From Symsagittifera roscoffensis (taxonomy: Eukaryota > Xenacoelomorpha > Acoela > Convolutidae): DNA of 64,000 nucleotides. The notes beneath the pieces were generated by a model. That model did no database searches. It saw only the letters and a program-made list of their open reading frames with translations, and was not told the origin of the DNA. Both the position numbers and the translations under genes were made by a program. This document shows, one piece after another, positions 9,603 to 20,168 of this stretch. The stretch is taken from positions 18,401,789 through 18,465,788 of the forward strand of contig NC_087062.1 of the NCBI RefSeq assembly GCF_963678635.1, in the 5' to 3' direction. Positions within the stretch are counted from its first letter, which is position 1; each line of letters starts with the position of its first letter.

Positions 9603-9856
9603 AATTGGAGAGCCAGCTGAAACGAACTTGGCAAAACTTACTGCTGGATTATTTCGAAGAGGCGATGAGAACACGCTCGTCCGCGTTGCCATTGATGGCA
9701 AACCCCTTCGTTAGGACAGCGGGGCAGCTGACGTTCGCATGGAGCCTAGTGGGAATAGAATTAGAAATATTGACCTCACACATTAAGTTGAAGCTGGGCA
9801 ACAAGAGGTTTATCAGATGCTGGTACAGCATATCGCCAGAGATAATTCCGGTTTGA
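9518..9856 (+). pseudogene. Helical segment downstream of the basic motif
   Basis: Coding signal moves to this frame after about 9,590 (ESQLKRTWQNLLLDYFEEAM). Weak similarity in order and hydrophobicity to 33,655-33,858 on the opposite strand. Probably part of the same original long ORF, now frame-shifted. No recognised domain. Confidence 0.35.
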
Positions 9857-9881
9857 GTCTAGCGAGAAGAAAAGATGCCAC

Positions 9882-10421
9882 TTGCTTCTTGAGGTGGATA
9901 ATGTCCCTAATGACCAAAAGCACCGTCCAAGCGTGTCATCAGAAGGCCATGGGGAGCAAAACTATGGGAGGAGAGTCTCCACTGTCATACTGAACGTGTA
10001 CCAGAGTACAGGGGTCGAAAAGGAAGATGACTCCAGGCAATCTCTAGAGAATCATAGAAAACTTGATGAAATACGGAGATTCTATAACAAGAAATTCGAA
10101 GAGGGACATGATGTGCATCGTAACTTGGCCTCGGCTGAAGATTACTCGAGACCCAACAAACGGGAAAAATACCAATTTGTATCTGGAGTAATGGGGATAG
10201 CATGCAACCCTTTCTTGGATTCAGAGGCCGGGATCGCTCACAGGAATCACAAAATGACGGAGCTGTTGAAGTTTTGGACAGAGAAGAAAATCGAGATTGA
10301 TTCAATGGAAAGGGAGAAACCGAGCCTAGGCCTGATACTCGAGAGAATGCCAGTGGTGATAAGTGGACTGCGCTCGAATAAGAGAGTGGAATTGAAAATG
10401 GAAATGGATATGGCATGCTGA
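9882..10421 (+). CDS. Charged ORF segment, unknown function
   Basis: 180 codons without a stop. Conserved with the opposite-strand copy at 33,080-33,633: KLDEIRRFYNKK versus KIDEIRGFSNKE, YQFVSGVMGIA versus YSYVSGIVGMA, and LGLILE versus MGLVLEE. The similarity over several spaced blocks supports coding origin. No known domain recognised; it is probably an internal part of a larger protein. Confidence 0.5.
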   Translation: MLLEVDNVPNDQKHRPSVSSEGHGEQNYGRRVSTVILNVYQSTGVEKEDDSRQSLENHRKLDEIRRFYNKKFEEGHDVHRNLASAEDYSRPNKREKYQFVSGVMGIACNPFLDSEAGIAHRNHKMTELLKFWTEKKIEIDSMEREKPSLGLILERMPVVISGLRSNKRVELKMEMDMAC

Positions 10422-10530
10422 TTACGAATTTGAGAACGGTTTGGAAGAGGCTGAGACCCTCCCGGTGCCCACATCTCCACGCAAGCTTGAATGAAGAGGG
10501 CACGGAACGAGTGAGGCTAACGCCGACGAC

Positions 10531-11484
10531 TTGGGAAATCTGAATATAATACACAAACTGATCCTACCTGAGAGTAAAGAGTCGGGCGAGGCAATGAGTA
10601 AGCTAGGATCAGTAAAGAAGTTGGAACCCGGTAGTTGTCTTGACTTGACGTGCGGAGGCAGAGAGCACACTTGTGATGGACGATCATGTGTCAGAATACA
10701 GTCTTTCCAGAGAGAAGACCTAGTCGCTTGGTGTGGCGACGTAACAGAAAGGGAGAAAAGCGAAGTGCAGATAGTGGCTGAGTGCTACACAAAAACTACG
10801 GTGAATATAGCAACGGCGCTGGGTTTCTTTTAAAGGATGTGCAGTTTACAATCACTGGAGATGCTGGAGTCTGAGCACCATTTGGTGACAGCATTGAGCG
10901 TAGAGTCATGGCCTGGGGCGTGGCAAACAACCCAGAAACACATCAGAGGGTGGAAGATTGGTCTTGAGGCGGAAATGGGATTTCCCGTGGGCAAAGCCTA
11001 CGGTCTGCCAGTAAATGCGAAGTCCTTGGTGGGATCAAAAATGGCCAACCTATGTGGAAGCCACTATCCATTACACATGGCGATGTTAGAGGTATCCAGC
11101 CAGAGGATATTAATAGACAAAGCTTTCTCGGTACCCAAGTGCGTACGACTGGCTCGAATGTCGCACCATTCACACATGTTGTTAAGAAAGATCCTGGAGA
11201 CTGTACCAAGGGAACAAAGAGATGACTTGAGTGAAATCTGGGGAGAAGAACTCTTGAGTTTGGAAGGCGAAAACACGAGTGACTTTGAGAGACAGAACAC
11301 AATCGGGAAGCCGATGAATAGTGCCCCAGCCCAAGTGGAGAATGATATGACACATGAGAAGATGATGGAATTGGAGCCTCTGCTGGAAACTTCGGCAGAG
11401 CGCAACCTCCGGAGCATCGATATTACACATGGGGAATGCCCATGTCATTGTCTGGCACAGACTGTGGTACCCGAATCACGCTAA
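10531..11484 (+). pseudogene. Cys/His cluster and start of the C-terminal domain
   Basis: One frame with a single TAA at 10831-10833. Near its start (10,631-10,692) is a cluster C-x4-C-x4-H-x-C-x4-C, kept exactly in both opposite-strand copies (30,299-30,361 and 32,899-32,960), so probably a zinc site. The second half (PKCVRLARMS, then ECPCHCLAQT) matches the opposite-strand C-terminal ORFs. The frame is lost at 11,462-11,484 through a 2-nt difference at the start of the first 352-bp unit. Not the canonical retroviral zinc knuckle. Confidence 0.6.
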
Positions 11485-14400
11485 CCTCTGCTTGGTATGG
11501 GACGTGGAGGAAGTTAGGTCAATCGGATTACCCGATCATCGGCAGAAGGTGACTCTCCTGGTAGCAAGTTCAATGCTGGCGTTGCGATGGATCGGGGAAA
11601 ACGTGACGAAATATCGGGAGTCGAAGACACCGACAGCGGAACCGATAAACGCTATTGATTATAGCAGGAGACTTGAGTTGTTTGAGACTGCGTGAAAGGT
11701 ATTCGCCATACCAATGGGAACCGGAACCTCTGCTTGAAGCCTCATGAAAACGCAACCTCCGGAGTATAAACCGCACACATGGGGAATGCCCGTGCCACTG
11801 TCTGGCACAAACGGTGTGGTATCCGGAACACTCAAACCTCTGCTTGATATGGGACGTGGAGGAAGTTAGGTCAATCGGATTACCCGATCATCGGCAGAAG
11901 GTGACTCTCCTGGTAGCAAGTTCAATGCTGGCGTTGCGATGGATCGGGGAAAACGTGACGAAATATCGGGAGTCGAAGACACCGACAGCGGAATCGATAC
12001 ACGCTATTGATTACAGCAGGAGACTTGAGTTGTTTGAGACTGCATGCAAGGTATTCGCCATACCAATGGGAACCGGAACCTCTGCTTGAAGCCTCATGAG
12101 AACGCAACCTCCGGAGTATAAACCGCACACATGGGGAATGCCCGTGCCACTGTCTGGCACAAACGGTGTGGTATCCGGAACACTCAAACCTCTGCTTGAT
12201 ATGGGACGTGGAGGAAGTTAGGTCAATCGGATTACCCGATCATCGGCAGAAGGTGACTCTCCTGGTAGCAAGTTCAATGCTGGCGTTGCGATGGATCGGG
12301 GAAAACGTGACGAAATATCGGGAGTCGAAGACACCGACAGCGGAATCGATACACGCTATTGATTACAGCAGGAGACTTGAGTTGTTTGAGACTGCATGCA
12401 AGGTATTCGCCATACCAATGGGAACCGGAACCTCTGCTTGAAGCCTCATGAGAACGCAACCTCCGGAGTATAAACCGCACACATGGGGAATGCCCGTGCC
12501 ACTGTCTGGCACAAACGGTGTGGTATCCGGAACACTCAAACCTTTGCTTGATATGGGACGTGGAGGAAGTTAGGACAATCGGATTACCCGATTATCGGCA
12601 GAAGGTGACCATCTTGGTAGTGAGCACAATGTTGGCGTTGCGATGGATCGAGGAGAAGGTGACGAAATATCGGGAGTCGAAGACACCGACAGCGGAACCG
12701 ATAAACGCTATTGATTACAGCAGGAGACTTGAGTTGTTTGAGACTGCATGCAAGGTATTCGCCATACCAATGGGAACCGGAACCTCTGCTTGAAGCCTCA
12801 TGAGAACGCAACCTCCGGAGTATAAACCGCACACATGGGGAATGCCCGTGCCACTGTCTGGCACAAACGGTGTGGTATCCGGAACACTCAAACCTTTGCT
12901 TGATATGGGACGTGGAGGAAGTTAGGACAATCGGATTACCCGATTATCGGCAGAAGGTGACCATCTTGGTAGTGAGCACAATGTTGGCGTTGCGATGGAT
13001 CAAGGAGAAGGTGACGAAATATCGGGAGTCGAAGACACCGACAGCGGAACCGATAAACGCTATTGATTATAGCAGGAGACTTGAGTTGTTTGAGACTGCG
13101 TGAAAGGTATTCGCCATACCAATGGGAACCGGAACCTCTGCTTGAAGCCTCATGAGAACGCAACCTCCGGAGTATAAACCGCACACATGGGGAATGCCCG
13201 TGCCACTGTCTGGCACAAACGGTGTGGTATCCGGAACACTCAAACCTCTGCTTGATATGGGACGTGGAGGAAGTTAGGTCAATCGGATTACCCGATCATC
13301 GGCAGAAGGTGACTCTCCTGGTAGCAAGTTCAATGCTGGCGTTGCGATGGATCGGGGAAAACGTGACGAAATATCGGGAGTCGAAGACACCGACAGCGGA
13401 ACCGATAAACGCTATTGATTATAGCAGGAGACTTGAGTTGTTTGAGACTGCGTGAAAGGTATTCGCCATACCAATGGGAACCGGAACCTCTGCTTGAAGC
13501 CTCATGAGAACGCAACCTCCGGAGTATAAACCGCACACATGGGGAATGCCCGTGCCACTGTCTGGCACAAACGGTGTGGTATCCGGAACACTCAAACCTC
13601 TGCTTGATATGGGACGTGGAGGAAGTTAGGTCAATCGGATTACCCGATCATCGGCAGAAGGTGACTCTCCTGGTAGCAAGTTCAATGCTGGCGTTGCGAT
13701 GGATCGGGGAAAACGTGACGAAATATCGGGAGTCGAAGACACCGACAGCGGAATCGATACACGCTATTGATTACAGCAGGAGACTTGAGTTGTTTGAGAC
13801 TGCATGCAAGGTATTCGCCATACCAATGGGAACCGGAACCTCTGCTTGAAGCCTCATGAGAACGCAACCTCCGGAGTATAAACCGCACACATGGGGAATG
13901 CCCGTGCCACTGTCTGGCACAAACGGTGTGGTATCCGGAACACTCAAACCTTTGCTTGATATGGGACGTGGAGGAAGTTAGGACAATCGGATTACCCGAT
14001 TATCGGCAGAAGGTGACCATCTTGGTAGTGAGCACAATGTTGGCGTTGCGATGGATCGAGGAGAAGGTGACGAAATATCGGGAGTCGAAGACACCGACAG
14101 CGGAACCGATAAACGCTATTGATTATAGCAGGAGACTTGAGTTGTTTGAGACTGCGTGAAAGGTATTCGCCATACCAATGGGAACCGGAACCTCTGCTTG
14201 AAGCCTCATGAGAACGCAACCTCCGGAGTATAAACCGCACACATGGGGAATGCCCGTGCCACTGTCTGGCACAAACGGTGTGGTATCCGGAACACTCAAA
14301 CCTTTGCTTGATATGGGACGTGGAGGAAGTTAGGTCAATCGGATTACCCGATTATCGGCAGAAGGTGACCATCTTGGTAGTGAGCACAATGTTGGCGTTG

Positions 14401-14883
14401 CGATGGATCGAGGAGAAGGTGACGAAATATCGGGAGTCGAAGACACCGACAGCGGAACCGATAAACGCTATTGATTATAGCAGGAGACTTGAGTTGTTTG
14501 AGACTGCGTGAAAGGTATTCGCCATACCAATGGGAACCGGAACCTCTGCTTGAAGCCTCATGAGAACGCAACCTCCGGAGTATAAACCGCACACATGGGG
14601 AATGCCCGTACCACTGTCTGGCACAAACGGTGTGGTATCCGGAACACTCAAACCTCTGCTTGATATGGGACGTGGAGGAAGTTAGGTCAATCGGATTACC
14701 CGATCATCGGCAGAAGGTGACTCTCCTGGTAGCAAGTTCAATGCTGGCGTTGCGATGGATCGGGGAAAACGTGACGAAATATCGGGAGTCGAAGACACCG
14801 ACAGCGGAATCGATACACGCTATTGATTACAGCAGGAGACTTGAGTTGTTTGAGACTGCATGCAAGGTATTCGCCATACCACG
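11370..14883 (+). repeat. Tandem array of ten 352-bp units made from coding sequence
   Basis: The motif WYPEHSNLCLIWD recurs at 11,814, 12,166, 12,518, 12,870, 13,222, 13,574, 13,926, 14,278 and 14,630, exactly 352 bp apart, with a diverged first unit at about 11,466. The unit is a piece of the C-terminal domain. 352 is not a multiple of three and each junction carries a TGA, so the array cannot encode a continuous repeat protein. Two sequence types alternate in the middle of the units and two in their tails, in mosaic combinations. Confidence 0.95.
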
Positions 14884-15380
14884 GAGGTCAGGCACGTATG
14901 AAGCCTCATGAGGTTCTTCCCGTAGTTCCACTGGCGTCTTGGTTGTATATGGTGACGAAGGATCATATGAAGAAACATCAGAAAGAATATCGGCAGTTCC
15001 TGGCGGAGATAGGGCCGGAAACCTTCAAAATACCTTTGCTGACACACCGAAATGCGATCACGACAGATTGGAAAAGAGTCGGTAGGGAGTCTAGAGATAA
15101 TAGCAAGGCGAGGGAATTGATACTGGAGGAGGACTTGGCGAAGAACGTGAGCCTGAGCCTGCAAAATTCCTTTTGCTTGAACAGGGAATCGAAAGTGAAG
15201 GGTTTGCCAAACCAGGCAAAGAGGTTGCAAGAGCAGAGGGAGTGGGTGCAATCCTTCGAACAACTAAAAGCGTGGGAAGAGATCGTAATCAGTTCCGATG
15301 ATGAGGAAGCGCTATTAAGGCAGATCACGGTGTTAAACACATCAGGGCCTAGCACCTCAAAGGCCACCAAAACGAAATGA
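14823..15380 (+). CDS. C-terminal domain of the last E1 ORF
   Basis: The real domain starts about 14,890, after the last 352-bp unit, and ends in TGA at 15378-15380. It contains WLYMVTKDHMKKH, LTHRNAITTDWKR, NSFCLNRES and an acidic tail EEIVISSDDEE. The same blocks occur in the opposite-strand copies (WLYEYAKKHMSKH, VTHRNAVTETLKK, NSFCRNRET). It lies 33 nt before the polypurine tract, so it is the last coding unit of the element. No known domain recognised. Confidence 0.6.
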   Translation: MITAGDLSCLRLHARYSPYHGGQARMKPHEVLPVVPLASWLYMVTKDHMKKHQKEYRQFLAEIGPETFKIPLLTHRNAITTDWKRVGRESRDNSKARELILEEDLAKNVSLSLQNSFCLNRESKVKGLPNQAKRLQEQREWVQSFEQLKAWEEIVISSDDEEALLRQITVLNTSGPSTSKATKTK

Positions 15381-15412
15381 GCAGGAGGTTCAGTGAGGGT
15401 TTCTTGAGTCTT

Positions 15413-15431
15413 GAGAGAGGAAGGAAAGGGA
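15413..15431 (+). promoter_or_regulatory. Polypurine tract of E1
   Basis: Nineteen consecutive purines (GAGAGAGGAAGGAAAGGGA) directly after the last coding ORF and 6 nt before the putative LTR start. This is the usual position of the plus-strand primer in LTR elements. Confidence 0.7.
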
Positions 15432-15517
15432 CTCGAGTGTGAATTCGGATGAAATCTGAGGTCACGAAAAAATTTTTTTAACGAAACCAAATATTGTTAT
15501 TGATATGATATAATTAT

Positions 15518-15525
15518 TATATAAA
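15518..15525 (+). promoter_or_regulatory. TATA-like element in the E1 LTR
   Basis: TATATAAA about 80 bp into the putative LTR, in an AT-rich stretch. Position fits a U3 promoter, but no start site can be shown. Confidence 0.35.
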
Positions 15526-16419
15526 TCGAAATGCTGCATGACAATTTTCTGATTGGATAAGACAAAAGAAATTTTAATCATTAGCTTGCAAAGCGGAAAT
15601 TTAAAGTGCAGGTGTATGTTGATTTTGATTGCTGTTCAGCGATAGTATGAAAATTTTGCATGGTTGTAAATTTTGAGGTGTAGATAAAGTTAAATCTGCT
15701 GCAAACTTCTGTAAATGACCACTGGCACTGTATCTTGAGCATCACTCAACATTCTGGGGATTCACTGGCAGACGGCAACACGCGATGAGGACATCGATCT
15801 TGAGTCCAGGGATTATGTGCCAGTCGGTCATATTTGGAAGTTTGACCTTGAGCAAGAAAACAATGTAATTTTGGGGTGAAATGGGTTTTTTCAAAAATTC
15901 GATTTGAGCCTGTCATGCTCAACTTTCTCGCATCAATTGAAAATCACAGAAATACAAGATCAAAACAATCAAACTACAATCGCGGAAAAGTGGTCGGAAA
16001 AGCAGCGGGAAATTGCTATTCGCAATTTCCAGACATAAAATCACACTAGAGTAGAGCTGTCTGATCCTGAAATAGGAGACAGAACGATTACGAGAAGAGA
16101 AGATTTTAATTAGAAGTCGACCAGAGTGAACCTTCGGTGGAAAGGTGGATAACCGAAAACTCCCAATGGTCCAGCCCCAAAACTTATTTCTCAAGTTAAA
16201 ACTCATTTCTTTTGCTTTTCATTAATCAAAAACTTCTTGATTTAAAACTTAATTCCCTTTAAGGCTAGAGTTGCTGATTAATTTAGTTACTCCAATTCTC
16301 GAGAGTGCTGGTATGTGAGTACCCAATTTAGTTTTCTTGAGTGTGTTTTTTGATTGTTATGTTGAGTTAAGGAGAGTTTTAGGTTGATCCATCTGAAATG
16401 GATGAAAGTTCCACTGTCT

Positions 16420-16425
16420 AATAAA
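16420..16425 (+). terminator. Polyadenylation signal in the E1 LTR
   Basis: AATAAA in the context CTGTCTAATAAAAA. The same site is kept at 21,723-21,728 on the - strand, and changed to an A run in the copy near 26,010. Confidence 0.5.
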
Positions 16426-16713
16426 AAACAACTATACGGACTGTTCCGACCCTGTTTTTAACGACGTTCGCGTATTTTAGGTATTTTGAGACCTAAGTAT
16501 GGGGACGTTCTTATTTGCTAGAGTGGGGGGTATTTTGGTAGTGGCCTTTAAGCTGTAACGAGGGTTTAAATCTCATCCAGCAAGTGAACCTAATTGGCTC
16601 CGACCGTTCGAGGTAGAAAAACACAAGAGATAGTGTCCCTGACTCTTGAGCCAGTGGTTACAGGGCCTATTTTTCTTTAACCTCATATGTGACTTAAGTA
16701 GGCGACTGTTACA

Positions 16714-16864
16714 AATGTTTTCAAGGTTCTCGGAGTACTACTTTATAGTCGTCGGCTAAATTTCCGTCATCTAATATCAAATGTTAATTTTCGACTCCAA
16801 TTGTTTGACTAGTGTATGTATTGTTTCCGCAAAAAGGGGCGGGGCTTCAGGATCACCTTAATGA
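16714..16864. other. Spacer between E1 LTR and non-LTR fragment
   Basis: No ORF or repeat recognised. It follows the putative LTR end, so it may contain the insertion flank of E1. Confidence 0.4.
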
Positions 16865-17535
16865 GTTCCGTCTTCTGACATTATGACAGAGCTTCCTTTA
16901 AAAAACAACTAGGTTTGCCATACGCGTAATGGGTGTAACTATACAATTCGGGGCGATTTGAATAAACATGATTCAGCATTGTTTCTCTATTTAGAGAGTT
17001 AAAGGCATTCCTAAAATCTAGTTTCAAAAGAACAGTGAACTTTGGGTTGTCGTCGCATTCAATTAGGCTTCGAAACGAGTGTGCAGCTATTTCTGCTCCT
17101 CGTTCGGTACCGCATCCTACCTGTATGTTTCCAAAAAAATTTTGTCGCTCGGAGAGGGCCTTGCTTCCATTGCATTTAGACGCGATACGTCTCAGCGTGT
17201 TGCCTATGACAATCGGTCTCAACCCTCCGTCTATCTTTATGAGGGCGATAAGCTTTGCGCCAAAAAAGGCCTTAGGGGTTCGGGTATTTTGCGATCTCCA
17301 ATGAGGTTTATCAGCTTATTAAGCGATTTCAGAAAATTAGGTCCTGCACTGCCATTCGACTTACTAACAAGATCTTTAAAAATTTGAGGAACTATTTTAT
17401 CAGGAACTGCTGCTGATCCGTTCGCAAAGGATATTATCGCTTTGTATAGATCAAAATCGGTCACAAAAAAACTATCCAAATTTTCTGGAATTAGAGCTGC
17501 AATCGCTGAGGGTGCTTAGTCAACAATTTTTGATA
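16865..17535 (-). pseudogene. Non-LTR retrotransposon reverse transcriptase fragment
   Basis: On the - strand the order is a conserved FF.TDFDLYKAI segment, a helix with KLINLIGDRKIPE, then RPIVIGNTLRRIASK, VGCGTERGAEIA and KLDFRNAFNSLNR, which is RT motif A with its catalytic Asp. The reading stops about 30 residues later, before any Y-x-D-D motif, so thumb, endonuclease and 3' end are missing. A frame break lies near 17,230. Loss of the 3' half is unlike ordinary 5' truncation during insertion and points to later deletion. Confidence 0.85.
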
Positions 17536-17539
17536 GTGA

Positions 17540-18162
17540 TCAGTTGAAAAAGGAGCAATTTTTGTCATCCGAAGCAGCAAGCATTATTCCTCCCTTTACA
17601 TTTCCTTCATCGAGCTTACTGCTTATTAGCTTTATTCTCTGCTCGAGGTCACTCAGAGGCGGGCTTGAAACTTGGTGATGGGGTTTTGGAAGTGACACGT
17701 CATTTGCTCGAATTTTTTTATTTATCAAAGAGCCTATGCTTGTGGTCTGTTTGCGTCCACTACTTTTCGGTTGCTCCAAAAAAACAGAAACGACGTTAAC
17801 AAAATTAGCTATTTTGTAACATCTTCTACATTGTAGACGATGTCATTTATTTTGTCCGACAGGCTTTCCGCCAAGGAAACACGCGAGTCTTTTGGTACTC
17901 TCTTGAGTACTCGGGCGATTGAGATGGCTGTATTAACATGATTGTCTAGCACTAAATCATTACCCATTGTTGCTTTATTAACAGATTTTACATGAACGCA
18001 TAAAAGACACTGAAACCATTGGGTTTTCTTAGAGTCGCTAAGAGAAATATTTACACAACTGGTATGATACCAACTAGAACAACAATCACATCTAATCCAA
18101 TTTATCAGTCCTGAAGGTTTTAAGCAATCTTTGCTTGTACACTCTTTGTTGTTTTTCCTCAT
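17540..18162 (-). pseudogene. PHD-type zinc-finger ORF of the non-LTR element
   Basis: ORF 17,809-18,162 starts with ATG and codes for a Cys4-His-Cys3 pattern: CTSKDC, then RCDCCSSWYHTSC and QCLLC, typical of a PHD-like finger. A second frame, 17,540-17,779, carries a Ser/Lys-rich linker and a coiled segment. PHD-like fingers are known from the first ORF or N-terminal region of several non-LTR clades. It lies directly upstream (on the - strand) of the RT, supporting one element. Frame breaks separate the parts. Confidence 0.75.
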
Positions 18163-18934
18163 CTTGACGCAGCATAGAGGTGGAAAAAAAGGATTTTGAC
18201 TGGAATTTAAGGGACTGAACTAACCCATGATAAGCGGTTAGTGGGACTTTTATAAATCAGCAAATAAAAAAATAAAAGACAATTAAATTAATTTAAATTT
18301 AAAAACGAATTAAAGAAATCAAAAATATGGAAGAATCTCACCTGAGCTCAGTAGGTCCAGCGGTGCACCACCGGAACCAGAGCTCTTCAAGCCATTTCCA
18401 GTTTCCCACCTCCACACAAAAAGCCACTTGACAGACCTGTCCCCAAAATCCCTCAGAGGGCGCTCCACAAACAGGCACAAACATCAGACATAACAAATCT
18501 ATTTAATAAGTTTATCACAACAATTAAGCTAAATTAAGGGCCCTCAAACGAAATTATAATCGATTATAATGTAAATGCAGGTGCGGCTTTAGGATTTTCT
18601 CGAAGGGAGATGAGGGACAAATGTTTTTAAAAAAACAGGTCAAAACGCCGTTTTTAGGATTTTTTGAAAACTTTGACCAAAAAATTGCGTTTTCAGCGCG
18701 TGCACCTCTTTAAAATTACCATATAATGTTAATTTAGGGTTTGTCGGCCGGAAATGGATATCATAATTTATACCAAAGAGGGAACCTTTAGTTGGTGAGG
18801 GGGTCGAAACCCTGTAGTAGTAGAACTTTTGTTGTATTAATTCAATGAGAGAAAAAAAAATAGCCGATCAAATCTCTTAAAAATGCTCAGAAATTTGTTA
18901 GCTATCAAGTTGTAAAATTTTGAGTTCTTTTTTT
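18163..18934. other. AT-rich non-coding stretch
   Basis: No convincing ORF. The first 200 bp may be the 5' leader of the non-LTR element, because it directly precedes the PHD-type ORF. I recognise nothing in the rest. Confidence 0.4.
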
Positions 18935-19216
18935 GTCCAAGCAAAAAGCGTCACAATTTAGTGAAGAATTGTTTGATTTATTTTAATTAAAACCGGAGGT
19001 ATTTTGTTTTTTCGGCTATCCTGGAGTGCGGCTCCGTGGGTACGCACCAAAAAATTATTCAAAAAAATGCTGCCATGCATCGTCAATTGTTGTAAAGCTT
19101 CTTTGACTAACACTAAATTCGACTCAGATATCCTTAATTAATGAAACTTCGAAACAATATGAAATTAACATGGCTTCTGAATGGGTCAAATGATGAAGGA
19201 CCAGTGTAGCTCTTGC
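18935..19216. repeat. Dispersed repeat Y, copy 1
   Basis: Matches 25,362-25,592 over most of its length (shared TTGTCCAAGCAAAA start and GGGTCAAATGATGAAGGACC end). It lies next to LTR or RT pieces in both places and marks a rearrangement junction. Confidence 0.75.
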
Positions 19217-20168
19217 AGTTTTTTTTTGCAGTTTCAGTTGTCGCGAAATCTCTAATTGTCACGTGTCTTTCACACTCAAATTGAGTTTTTAAAAATCAGA
19301 ATGTCAGGCCAAGTTAACCATTCCTTATTCATCAAATTGTCAGATTGACACCACTAATCCGCCAAAACCGCCAATTTTCTAACTCAGATGCTAAAACAAA
19401 AATTCGAATTCGAAATGCATTTTGACGGCATTCTGGTCGAATGTCACATACTCCCCGGACAGCCCGGTTAATGTCTTCATTGAGTCTCGCAGTATTCATC
19501 AAAATGGTACACTGCCATAAAACAGAACTTACAAAATGCATTAAACCACTTTTATCCACATCACATCGACTCACCGCAGAATATAAATGGTATCATACTA
19601 CACTGTTATAGCCTTCCAAATTCTTTCATTAACATGTACTTTCAAGGATATGACCCAGGATAAAGATATCTTTTCTGAATTTTAATGCCAATGTTTCGAT
19701 TTAAAATTTTTTCTCCTAGGTTTAAAAAAATGTTGGGACGCAGGACGGTCCCGCCAACCAACAAACTAAAATTATCCTACTATGCTTCTTCCCTTCGAAA
19801 TTTAGTTGTTTTTGGTTCAGAATAATAAAATTAAGGAACTCGGTGGTTAGAAAGAACAATGAAATAATCTGCCTCTTCAAGAGATTGCCCAAGCACTTCT
19901 TATCACCACAAAGTGATCACGTCTTAGTTGATTTAAAACAATCATGCAGACTAGAGTATTTATTATACTCTTCACTCAAGCCTCTCTAGATAAATAGTAA
20001 GTGTCTCTTAAGCCACTAACTGAAATTACAATGCAAATATATAAATGCAACAAACTCTTAACTTCAAAAAACAACTAAAAGTTTTCTTTCATTCAGTTTC
20101 AACTACAAGCTTAGTTGTTTAGTTTATCAATTGAGTTTTTCTCACATAAACAATTCTGAGATTTAACA
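19217..20168 (-). repeat. Partial E2 LTR (5' part), copy 4
   Basis: Begins (on -) TGTTAAATCTCAG at 20,168, after GAAGGAGAGGA, and matches the first 950 bp of the LTR at 25,711-28,660. It is cut at 19,217, where repeat Y is joined. It contains the conserved GGGAC/GTCCC stem near 19,735-19,752. Confidence 0.7.

Larger units (their letters stand above)
1..16713 (+). mobile_element. Ty3/gypsy-type giant retroelement, copy E1 (5' part outside window)
   Basis: The element enters the window inside pol and ends at a putative 3' LTR (15,438-16,713). Order: integrase, post-integrase ORF, coiled-coil ORF, SGNH hydrolase, large conserved ORF, Cys/His cluster, C-terminal domain, polypurine tract, LTR. 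The same order occurs on the opposite strand between 64,000 and 25,711, which argues for one unit and not a chance nest of insertions. Many in-frame stops and frameshifts show that this copy is dead. Its 5' LTR, gag and reverse transcriptase would lie upstream of the window. That all of this is one transcription unit is inferred. Confidence 0.75.
15438..16713 (+). repeat. Putative 3' LTR of E1 (about 1.28 kb)
   Basis: Begins TGTGAA after the polypurine tract and ends GTTACA. The 3' 880 bp (from about 15,830) match the 3' ends of the opposite-strand LTRs at 25,711 and 21,487. It holds a TATA-like site and an AATAAA. Its 5' part is about 1.7 kb shorter than in the opposite-strand LTR and not clearly alignable by eye. 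The paired 5' LTR would be outside the window, so LTR status rests on context. Confidence 0.6.

Noticed and set aside
11370-14883. 352-bp array as satellite DNA or as a CRISPR-like array
   Set aside because: Units are contiguous, contain no spacers and derive from a coding domain of the surrounding element.
14899-14912. TGAAGCCTCATGAG shared between the array units and the sequence after the array, as a duplication breakpoint
   Set aside because: The unit junction is better explained as a diverged copy of the sequence before unit 1 (GGAGCCTCTGCTGGAAAC); the 14-bp match may be chance or conversion.
16714-19216. A host gene between the two large elements
   Set aside because: The only coding signal there is the non-LTR RT and its PHD-type ORF.
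19332-19574. 80-codon - strand ORF (MSRCDVDKSGLM...) in LTR pieces, also at 23,601-23,795
   Set aside because: Broken by stops or frameshifts in the copies near 28,000 and 30,700; it lies in the U3-like part of the LTR and is probably not coding.
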